The notes beneath the pieces were generated by a model. It was not told where the DNA came from and ran no database searches. It saw only the letters and a list, made by a program, of their open reading frames with translations. A stretch of 64,000 nt of DNA from Ashinkailepas kermadecensis (taxonomy: Eukaryota > Arthropoda > Thecostraca > Neolepadidae): assembly GCA_034440615.1 (NCBI GenBank), contig JAOTOM010005127.1:496001-560000 (forward strand), in the 5' to 3' direction. Position numbers and translations under genes: made by a program. Shown here in pieces: positions 55,820 through 64,000 of the stretch (its first letter is position 1; each line of letters starts with the position of its first letter).

Positions 55820-56000
55820 TCTCTCTCGGCCGCCGTCCCGGGCGACGGGCCGACCGCCGGAGACGTTACCCAACAGAGCGTCCGGCCGGCGACGTCACGT
55901 CCGGTGTGACGTCAGCGATTGCGTCACGTTGCGTCACACGGGGGCGTTGACCCAGCCGCGACGCCCGGCGTCACGAACGGTTGCAGCGAGCGGCGAGAGA
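55820..56000. promoter_or_regulatory. CpG-rich block with a cluster of CRE-like sites
   Basis: A palindromic cAMP-response element TGACGTCA lies at 55907-55914, with further CGTCA half-sites at 55893-55897, 55922-55926 and 55932-55936 and another near 55970. The surroundings are CpG-rich (GCCGGCGACG). Such clusters occur in CREB/ATF-bound promoters. No first exon could be tied to it; the + strand exon at 60624 is one candidate target. Confidence 0.5.
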
Positions 56001-56127
56001 AACTCCGACGGCCTCACTCCGACAATGGCGTGATTCTTGCTTGAGATACGAGTGAAGTTCTTTCGCTCCTTCCAGCACCTGATTTCCTCACTTTTCTCGC
56101 TCTCTGTGTCTGCAACCATTCAGTGCA

Positions 56128-56912
56128 TGTCTGGGACATGGCCGGGACATGGTCCAGACCTGTCTGGGACATGGCCGATACATGGTCCAGACCTGTCTGG
56201 AACATGGCCGAGACATGGTCCAGACATGGCCGGGACATGGTCCAGACCTGTCTGTGACATGGCCGAGACATGGTCCAGACCTGTCTGGGACATGGCCGAG
56301 ACATGGTACAGACATGGCCGGGACATGGTCCAGACCTGTCTGGGACATGGCCGGGACATGGTCCAGACCTGTCTGGAACATGGTCCAGACCTGTCTGGGA
56401 CATGGCCGGGACATGGTCCAGACCTGTCTGGGACATGGTCTGGACATGGTCCAGACCTGTCTGGGACATGGTTCAGACCTGTCTGGGACATGGTCCAGAC
56501 CTGTCTGGGACATGGCCGGGACATGGTCCAGACCTGTCTGGGACATGGCCGGGACATGGTCCAGCCTTGTCTGGGACATGGTCCGAACATGGTCCAGACC
56601 TGTCTGGAACATGGTCCAGACCTGTCTGGGACATGGCAGGTACATGGTCCAGACCTGTCTCGGACATGGCCGAGACATGGTCCAGACCTGTCTGGGACAT
56701 GGCCGGGACATGGTCCAGACCTGTCTGGGACATGGCCGAGACATGGTCCAGACCTGTCTGGGACATGGCCGGGACATGGTCCAGACCTGTCTAGGACATG
56801 GCCGGGACATGGTCCAGACCTGTCTGGGACATGGCCGGGACATGGTCCAGCCTTGTCTGGGACATGGCCGGGACATGGTCCAGGCTTGTCTGGGACATGG
56901 CCCGAACATGGT
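56128..56912. repeat. 33-bp minisatellite, ~24 units with deletions
   Basis: The unit combines GGGACATGGCCGGGACATGG and TCCAGACCTGTCT. Sub-units are lost in some copies, so the array is a mosaic of 33- and 21-bp steps. Open frames on both strands are artefacts. Confidence 0.95.
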
Positions 56913-57115
56913 TGACTCGTCAGCTGACTCATCAGCTGACTCATCAGCTGACTCCATCAGCTAACTCATCAGCTGACTCCATCAGCTGACTCATCAGCTG
57001 ACTCATCAGCTGACTCATCAGCTGACTCATCAGCTGACTCATCAGCTGACCCATCAGCTGACTGATCAGCTGACTCATCAGCTGACCCCTCAACTGACTG
57101 ATCAGCTCACTCAGC
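56913..57115. repeat. 12-bp minisatellite (TCATCAGCTGAC), ~16 copies
   Basis: Near-perfect dodecamers containing the palindrome CAGCTG, directly abutting the 33-bp array. Confidence 0.95.
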
Positions 57116-57375
57116 TCTCATTGGCTCAGTAATCCTTTAGTTGGTGCATCATTCGCTCTACTTCAGCTACACACCCCTCTATTTCAGCTACCCTCCCCTC
57201 CCCTCCCCTCCCCATCGACAATGGCAGATACAAACGGGCAGAGTTATATCGGGGCGAGTGCGCAATTGTTCAGGTGCGATGGCGAAGGTGTTCGAGCCGA
57301 TCTTGGGCAGAGTCGAGCTGTGGAAGATTTTCGCCACACTTCCGTGGGGGAATGTCAACGGGACATGGTCCAGTT

Positions 57376-57424
57376 CCGTCTCTCGCGTCTCTCGCGTCTC
57401 TCGCGTCTCTCGCGTCTCTCGCGT
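57376..57424. repeat. 9-bp repeat (TCTCTCGCG), ~5 copies
   Basis: Pure nonamers. Confidence 0.93.
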
Positions 57425-57892
57425 ACGTGTATGAGCAGATGGGCACAACCCATCAAGTGCGCCAGGAGAGGGTACACGAGGACCACTGGAGGCGTGTTCC
57501 CCCAATGGAAGATGGTGACCCTCTGGTCGATAAAAGGACGCCCCTCCGGGAAGGCTCGAATACATCCCCTCTCGTTCAAGGGGGATGGGCATTGAACTGA
57601 ATGTGCCAGCCAAGGTGCCAATCTGAATTGAAAGGGCGCCTCTTGAAAGGAAAAAGGCCCCTTTAATTAATCGAATCGAGTGTCTCACTCCTCCACTCAA
57701 CGGGTTTCAGCCGAACGCGTCACTAGAGGGACCCTGTGGCGTCCCTTCGAGGAAATGGCGGCCCTCCAGACGCCTGTCCCCCGATGAGGTTCTTGGATCC
57801 GCCCTGAAGTAGTCCACTTGTTTGTGTTTGTTCTCTTGTGCACGCTTATCGGCTGTTTTCTGACCGCTGCCGTCCGGACAACGCGTACTGCC

Positions 57893-58060
57893 TTTCCTCC
57901 TCCGCTCTGTTTTCCTCCTCCGCTCTGTTTTCCTCCTCCGCTCTGTTTTCCTCCTTCGCTCTGTTTTCCTCCGCGCTCTGTTTTCATCCTCCGCTCTATT
58001 TTCCTCCTCCGCTCTATTTTCCTCCTCCGCTCTGTTTTCCTCCTCCGCTCTCTTTTCCGA
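57893..58060. repeat. 18-bp minisatellite (CTCTGTTTTCCTCCTCCG), ~9 copies
   Basis: Pyrimidine-rich + strand with small indels. The minus strand gives Glu/Arg/Lys-rich artefact frames. Confidence 0.95.
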
Positions 58061-58371
58061 AGTAGCCTCCTCAGCGGCGGCGGATGCACAGGTTTGATGG
58101 CGGTGGGCGCTCATCGAGGGAGCACCTTTTCTCCGGAGGAACGGCCACTGATCGAGATCATATTGAGAGATGGTCAGAGGGATGCACTCGGGCCTCCCCA
58201 GGGGGCGCTGATTTCCGTGAAAAGGAGCGCCTTCGGCTAGAAGATTGGGGGCGGGTGGGGTGCAATCGTGGTGCCGCCCCGCAGGTGCGCCGTTTTCGCC
58301 GCATCGCCGCCTTCCGACTGGTGAGGAAGGGGTCTCGTGTCCACAGCAGCTCACCCGGTCGGGGCCATCCC

Positions 58372-58536
58372 CAGTGGCGCGGCAAGGATTTTCTTAAGCC
58401 CCCGCATTTTTTTTAAAATCATTTCAAGAACGTTTTCGGTGTTTGAACATTTCTCGTTTGGCGTGGTACAAATCCCATAATATCTTCTTAATCTAGTGTA
58501 TTTTGCTCGCAGGCGGTCCCCCTGGCTGCGCCTCTA
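58372..58536. mobile_element. hAT-like MITE, family 1
   Basis: Starts CAGTGGCGCGGCAAGGATTT and ends GGCTGCGCCTCTA. Internal TTCTTAATCTAGTGTATTTT matches the 28.7-kb copy. No clear target duplication. Confidence 0.7.
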
Positions 58537-60620
58537 TACGTCGCTGCTCCTCAGACTCATACACCTATTCCCAGCGCTGCCTATTGCCTGCAGAGACCAT
58601 CTCCTTGCAATGGTCAGAGTGGCTCCATCCCACGTTGCGGCAGCATTCCAAACTAACGGTGTCTGTTCCTGCCGACAGATGGAAGCGTAATCTACCAGCA
58701 CCCGCAGTCTCGCCTCTTCGCCAAGATGGCGATGCTGGTTGGCTTCAAAGACCCACTGCCGACGTTGCAGGTGGAGCCCAAAACTGGTCAGTGGCATGAC
58801 CTCGAGCTCTGGCGGCTCCTCTTGTTTGCTGTCTAGCTGGCATGGCTTCGAATTCTTACGGCTCCTTTTGCTTCCCGTCTAGCTTGGAGGCGGCCGAATC
58901 ATCTTGGCTCTCGCAAAGCAGCACAGGGATCAGAAAATGTGGGGGAATATCAGAGGTCAAGAATGTTTCTAGACTGCTACCTACGAGAACAAAACATGCA
59001 CTTTTTGCTACTCGGGTCCGGCTTAAATTATATTGTTACTTGTGAGCGACGGTGCTGTCAACGTTTTAGCTCCTCACTTGTTCGCACCGCCACCTGCTCT
59101 ACTCCATAATTGTAACTCAAGTAACACTATTACCCAGACGTTGGTGGTCGCGTTGGCGATATTTCTTCCTGCACTATGGTTCTTTTGGGGTGTCTGCTGC
59201 TAGTTTTTCATTGATATGACCATAAATCAACTAATTATAGTTTAATTTATTATTTACAGGCCTATAAATGTATTATCATGTGCAATACATGTTTTTTATG
59301 TGCATATCACGCCCAATAACACAATCAAAGTTACCAGCACTTGTTACCTGGTGAAGTAAGCGTTGGCGATTCATCCTTCTATATACAATGACGTAGAGAT
59401 GGGTCTTGGAATAATATGGTTCGTAAACGGATACTCAGTACCAAAATAGTACTGTATTAATTAGGCAACCACCGATGTCGTGGGCAAACCCATGGGATGA
59501 TGCAGTGTCGCTCAATACTGTAGCAGCCTTTTAGTCATTGATATTTCATAATCTGGATGTCTTCTGTTCGTTACAAAACTAGTTTTTGTGGAAAGCATTC
59601 GTGACCAGTCACTTCTTTTTATTTCAATACGTCATGGATAAATTGCTACTTGAGTGAGATATTGAGGGCCAATCTTGCTACCTACCAGCGTAGGCAAGTT
59701 GGCGACTTTCTTGACCTCTGGGGAATATAGTCAGTGTGTTCCCCTTGCCACCCCTGAGGCAGACCCCACAGCAGAATACTTCGCTATCTAGCACCGTCGT
59801 TTTGTCGTGGTGTTTGCTTTCCTTCGTAGCCGGTTCAGTTGCTAGATCAATCGAGGCTACCGGAGTTTACATATATTCTACATTTGCTGCGTAAAACAGA
59901 GCTTACCAGCTCTTGCGAAGTGTGCATTTATCGACACCTGTTAAAAATGCATCGTAGGCAACTTTGTGTGAGTTGTGTTGTTGGTAATTTTATCACCCAA
60001 TTTCTCGTGTTCCAACTAATGAACTTTAGACGAAGTGACCTGTCACTTTAGACAAAGTAACAGGACGCGATTGTGAATAATGCTGGAAGCACCCACCTCT
60101 ATGTTCACGAACATGCAAACACATACGCACCTGCACATGCGTACACATACACACATACACTCATGCATACATACATAAAGACACACTATGTGCTTGTGTT
60201 AGTGTGCGTGCGTTTGCGCTAATTCCCACATTCATATCATTCCCATATCCTAACACATTTACATCCTCATATGTCCCACATCTGCCACATCTCACACCTC
60301 ACCATATCACCACACCCCATGTTCTACATTTCCACATTTTGTTTACCTCCTACACTTCCACATCTGTCTCATGTATCAATCTGATTAGTCACATGCTATA
60401 GCTTCCCAAGTCTTCCACATGTCCCACATACCCCGCGTGTATATACATCCATTTCTCCATATCTTGCATGTCCACGCATCCCGACATCTTGCATTTCACC
60501 CAAAAATTCCTCATAGCCACATCCTCACATCTCCCACACCGCGCACGTCGTCCACACGTGTCGCATCGCCACATCTTTACATCTCTCACACGTGTCGCAT
60601 CTCCGCATCTTCCTGTGTTG
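58537..60620. other. No gene recognised; simple CA/CCACAT repeats at the end
   Basis: AT-rich DNA without a supported exon. From about 60095 it becomes (CACATA)-like, then a degenerate CCACATCT repeat to about 60600, leading into the exon at 60624. Confidence 0.55.
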
Positions 60621-60623
60621 CAG

Positions 60624-60757
60624 CGATCGGTGGTGAGGTGAGAGTGCTGGACAGAAAGCTGGAGGAGGACGAAGAGCGACTGAAGAAGGACAACAAGCGG
60701 TGGCGCGGCATCATCTACCTGACGGTCGCCGTCTGCCTCATCATCTTCTGCCTCGTG
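60624..60757 (+). CDS. Internal exon: charged helix plus transmembrane segment
   Basis: The exon lies between an acceptor CTTCCTGTGTTGCAG and a donor GTG|GTACGC and is open in one frame that enters with one base from the previous exon and ends on a whole codon. It encodes GGEVRVLDRKLEEDEERLKK then DNKRWR, a likely coiled-coil or amphipathic helix, followed by a hydrophobic segment GIIYLTVAVCLIIFCLV. High GC at third positions contrasts with the AT/CA-rich flanks. The pattern, positively charged residues just before a single span, fits a type II or tail-anchored membrane protein with a cytoplasmic N-terminus. No family is recognised. Other exons lie outside or are not visible; the segment at 62273 may be downstream. 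Confidence 0.75.
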
Positions 60758-60799
60758 GTACGCCCTGGAACCGTTGCGTCATGGTAGACAAATTGGCAG

Positions 60800-61262
60800 A
60801 TAGCCAAGGGTACAATTGTTCACCAAATAGTAGAGAACCACCGGTGGAGTTCTCCATCAAAGATACAAAACCGAGGGTCGAGTTCTCTACCGAAAGGTAG
60901 AGAGTCAGTGGGAGATATATCTATCAAAGGTACAAAACCGAGGGTAGAGTTATCTACCAAAGGGTAGAGAACCACGGGTAGAGTTCTCTATCGAAGGTAC
61001 AAAACAGATGGTGGAGTTTTTCTACCAAAGCGTAGAGAACCACGGGTATGGTTTTCTACCAAAGGTATAAAACCGAGAGTAGAGTTCTCTACCGAGGGTA
61101 GAGAACAATGGGTACAGTCCTCTGTCAAAGATAGAGGGCCAGGGTTAGAGTTCTCTACCAAATAGTAGATGACCACGTGTAGAGTTATCTACCAAAGGTA
61201 CAAAACCACGGGTAGAGTTCTCTATCAAAAGTACAAAACCGAGGGTAGAGTTCTCTACCAAC
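60800..61262. repeat. ~30-33-bp degenerate repeat with palindromic core
   Basis: Units contain GTAGAGTTCTCTACCAAAGG and TACAAAACCGAGG, alternating with GTAGAGAACCACGG. Each unit can fold on GTAGAG...CTCTAC. Confidence 0.88.
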
Positions 61263-61767
61263 TGAACGCTGAGGAAGGATTTCCCAAGGGAGTTCACCCG
61301 GGATTCAGGTATCGTGGTTAACGATGTTTCAGCAAAGTTATGAAGAAGTACTGCGGGGAGGACGCCATGGCCCATTGTCCAGATGACCTTTGAGCATTAA
61401 ACTCGACCCTGAATTTGACCACCACGCAGTCGCGTGCGATGGAAAACGCAGGATGTTGCGGGAAATTCTGCTACCAAATACATTTGGGTTTTGTAGGGTT
61501 TTTCAAGTTCCAAGGGCAAAGAAGGGGAGAAGCTGTGGGTCTGGACAAAGGAGAGCCAGCAGCTATCGGTCTGGGCTACCAGACGATTTCTTGACGAGAA
61601 AAGGAAAGGAAAAGGAGAGGCAACAACCGTAGGCCCCGGCTACCAGATGATTTCTTCACCAGAAGAGGAATAGAGACGAAGCCCATTAATGGTTGGTGAA
61701 TGCAGAAGCATGATGCATTGCAGACCAGCCGGTATAGTCCTGGTCGTTGAGCATGCACGTATTTGTG

Positions 61768-62062
61768 CAGAATCAGTGCAGCATCGGTGTAGCATCAGTA
61801 CAGCATCAGTACAGCATCAGTACAGCATCAGTACAGCATCAGTACAGCATCAGTGTACCATCGGTGCAGCATCAGTGTAGCATCAGTGTAGCATCAGTGC
61901 ATCATCAGTGCAGCATCGGTGTAGCATCAGTTCAGCATCAGTGCAGCATCAGTGCAGCATCAGTACTGGATCAGTGCAGAATCAGTGCAGCATCAGTTCA
62001 GCATCAGTGTATCATCAGTGCAGCATCAGTGTAGCATCAGTGCAGCATAAGAGCAGCATAAA
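61768..62062. repeat. 11-bp minisatellite (CAGCATCAGTA), ~26 copies
   Basis: Units vary at GTAC/GTGC/GTGT/GTTC. The 11-bp period excludes simple coding. Confidence 0.94.
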
Positions 62063-62272
62063 TCCGAAGCATAGATAGATATCCTTGTCTTGCCAAAGTG
62101 CTGGAGAACAGTTCCCGGTTGTTCTTATTGACGTCCAGCTAGAAAGGCTACAGGAACCATACCCCCTCCCCCCCCCCGCACACACACACACACACGCTGC
62201 CTTAGGACTTGAGCGCAGGTGTGACCGCAGCCTGTACCCCTCCATCTGTGACCGGTTCCTTTGTTCCTGCAG

Positions 62273-64000
62273 CGCGGCAGCCTGTGGGGGTGACAAGTGC
62301 GGCGATCCAGCCGACTACCCAGTGTGTGTGGTGGGAGGAAAATGTGGTGTTACAGGAATTACGGCTGAAGTGGTGGTGGGAGGAAAATGTGGTGTTACAG
62401 GCACTGCGGCTGAAGTGGTGGTGGGAGGTAAATGTGGTGTTACAGGCACTGCGGCTGAAGTGGTGGTGGGAGGAAAATGTGGTGTTACAGGCACTGCGGC
62501 TGAAGTGGTGGTGGGAGGAAAATGTGGTGTTACAGGCACTGCGGCTGAAGTGGTGGTGGGAGGAAAATGTGGTGTTACAGGAATTACGGCTGAAGTGGTG
62601 GTGGGAGGTAAATGTGGTGTTACAGGCACTGCGGCTGAAGTGGTGGTGGGAGGAAAATGTGGTGTTACAGGAATTACGGCTGAAGTGGTGGTGGGAGGAA
62701 AATGTGGTGTTACAGGAATTACGGCTGAAGTGGTGGTGGGAGGAAAATGTGGTGTTACAGGCACTGCGGCTGAAGTGGTGGTGGGAGGAAAATGTGGTGT
62801 TACAGGAATTACGGCTGAAGTGGTGGTGGGAGGAAAATGTGGTGTTACAGGCACTGCGGCTGAAGTGGTGGTGGGAGGAAAATGTGGTGTTACAGGAATT
62901 ACGGCTGAAGTGGTGGTGGGAGGAAAATGTGGTGTTACAGGAATTACGGCTGAAGTGGTGGTGGGAGGAAAATGTGGTGTTACAGGCACTGCGGCTGAAG
63001 TGGTGGTGGGAGGAAAATGTGGTGTTACAGGAATTACGGCTGAAGTGGTGGTGGGAGGTAAATGTGGTGTTACAGGAATTACGGCTGAAGTGGTGGTGGG
63101 AGGAAAATGTGGTGTTACAGGAATTACGGCTGAAGTGGTGGTGGGAGGTAAATGTGGTGTTACAGGAATTACGGCTGAAGTGGTGGTGGGAGGTAAATGT
63201 GGTGTTACAGGAATTACGGCTGAAGTGGTGGTGGGAGGAAAATGTGGTGTTACAGGAATTACGGCTGAAGTGGTGGTGGGAGGAAAATGTGGTGTTACAG
63301 GAATTACGGCTGAAGTGGTGGTGGGAGGAAAATGTGGTGTTACAGGAATTACGGCTGAAGTGGTGGTGGGAGGAAAATGTGGTGTTACAGGAATTACGGC
63401 TGAAGTGGTGGTGGGAGGAAAATGTGGTGTTACAGGCACTGCGGCTGAAGTGGTGGTGGGAGGAAAATGTGGTGTTACAGGCACTGCGGCTGAAGTGGTG
63501 GTGGGAGGAAAATGTGGTGTTACAGGAATTACGGCTGAAGTGGTGGTGGGAGGAAAATGTGGTGTTACAGGCATTACGGCTGAAGTGGTGGTGGGAGGAA
63601 AATGTGGTGTTACAGGAATTACGGCTGAAGTGGTGGTGGGAGGAAAATGTGGTGTTACAGGCATTACGGCTGAAGTGGTGGTGGGAGGAAAATGTGGTGT
63701 TACAGGCATTACGGCTGAAGTGGTGGTGGGAGGAAAATGTGGTGTTACAGGAATTACGGCTGAAGTGGTGGTGGGAGGAAAATGTGGTGTTACAGGCACT
63801 GCGGCTGAAGTGGTGGTGGGAGGAAAATGTGGTGTTACAGGCACTGCGGCTGAAGTGGTGGTGGGAGGAAAATGTGGTGTTACAGGCACTGCGGCTGAAG
63901 TGGTGGTGGGAGGAAAATGTGGTGTTACAGGCACTGCGGCTGAAGTGGTGGTGGGAGGAAAATGTGGTGTTACAGGAATTACGGCTGAAGTGGTGGTGGG
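62273..64000 (+). CDS. Possible exon with Cys-containing 15-residue repeats (partial)
   Basis: A pyrimidine-rich acceptor (GGTTCCTTTGTTCCTGCAG) ends at 62272. If two bases come from upstream, the frame is open to the window edge: AACGGDKCGDPADYPVC, then GGKCGVTGITAEVVV repeated about 37 times, one Cys per repeat. Following the membrane-span exon at 60624, it could form a repetitive ectodomain. Problems: with the preferred donor at 60757 the phase does not match; the alternative donor at 60784 (TCATG|GTAGAC) does. A second + frame and a minus frame are also open, as expected for a 45-bp period. Variable sites include two silent changes in this frame (GGA/GGC, GGA/GGT), but the second + frame scores equally. 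Non-coding minisatellite remains the simpler reading. Confidence 0.3.
62325..64000. repeat. 45-bp minisatellite, ~37 copies, continuing past the window
   Basis: The unit starts TGGTGGTGGGAGGAAAATGT and continues GGTGTTACAGGAATTACGGC plus TGAAG. Only two places vary: GGAAAA/GGTAAA, and the linked block GGAATTACG/GGCACTGCG/GGCATTACG. Copies are otherwise essentially identical, indicating strong homogenisation. Confidence 0.98.

Noticed and set aside
57274..57434. Possible first exon MAKVFEPILGRVELWKIF and on
   Set aside because: Text looks protein-like and ATG context is fair, but it runs straight into a TCTCTCGCG repeat without a usable donor.
62315..63934. Minus-strand Pro/Thr-rich, mucin-like frame of 539 residues
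   Set aside because: It is the complement of the 45-bp array. Every variable site changes the residue in this frame, no non-repeat coding sequence or splice site supports it, and it ends just outside the array.

Overview
The window is animal nuclear DNA of a repeat-rich, intron-containing genome. It shows GT-AG introns, a tandem C2H2 zinc-finger gene, at least four tRNA-derived SINE families with target-site duplications, non-LTR retrotransposons of the CR1/L2 group (endonuclease, reverse transcriptase and an SGNH-esterase-type ORF1), an I/Jockey/R1-type RNase H fragment, and several non-autonomous DNA transposons. The RNase H element and the SINE tails suggest an invertebrate or basal chordate; the species cannot be fixed from sequence alone. 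There are no prokaryotic operons, CRISPR arrays or rRNA genes. Most open frames here are by-products of tandem arrays.

Layout. 1-5.5 kb: a four-exon C2H2 zinc-finger gene on the + strand. Splice sites and phases agree across all four exons (predicted 602 residues), each intron carries a sense-oriented SINE, and a polyadenylation signal follows. 5.5-13.2 kb: no gene recognised; small inverted-repeat transposons, one with a perfect 8-bp target duplication and a 92-bp internal palindrome, and the 3' end of a LINE with RNase H. 13.4-20.6 kb: a belt of minisatellites, a CpG-rich block and two SINEs, ending in a 43-bp array of about 25 copies. 21.1-23.9 kb: a 5'-truncated CR1/L2-like LINE with an intact RT frame, bounded on both sides by (TA)n. 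24-27.7 kb: SINEs, a 42-bp array, a heptamer array and a suspect homopolymer block. 28-31 kb: a long degenerate purine-rich repeat.

31-37.3 kb: a LINE graveyard containing a truncated minus copy, a plus copy with ORF1 esterase and endonuclease but a deleted RT core, a further minus copy nested in its 3' UTR, and a remnant of another LINE clade. 37-49 kb: a SINE, a 951-bp piggyBac-like element with TTAA ends, further MITEs, and 41-bp and 33-bp arrays. 51-58 kb: dense minisatellites with one CpG-rich block holding a cluster of CRE-like sites. 60.6-64 kb: a convincing exon encoding a charged helix plus a membrane span, then a 45-bp array entered through a splice-acceptor-like site and running off the window. 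These could be parts of one gene for a single-pass membrane protein with a tandem-repeat ectodomain; the link is an inference.

Two host genes are therefore supported: the zinc-finger gene (strong) and a partial membrane-protein gene (one strong exon, one weak). Everything else is mobile or tandem-repeat DNA.
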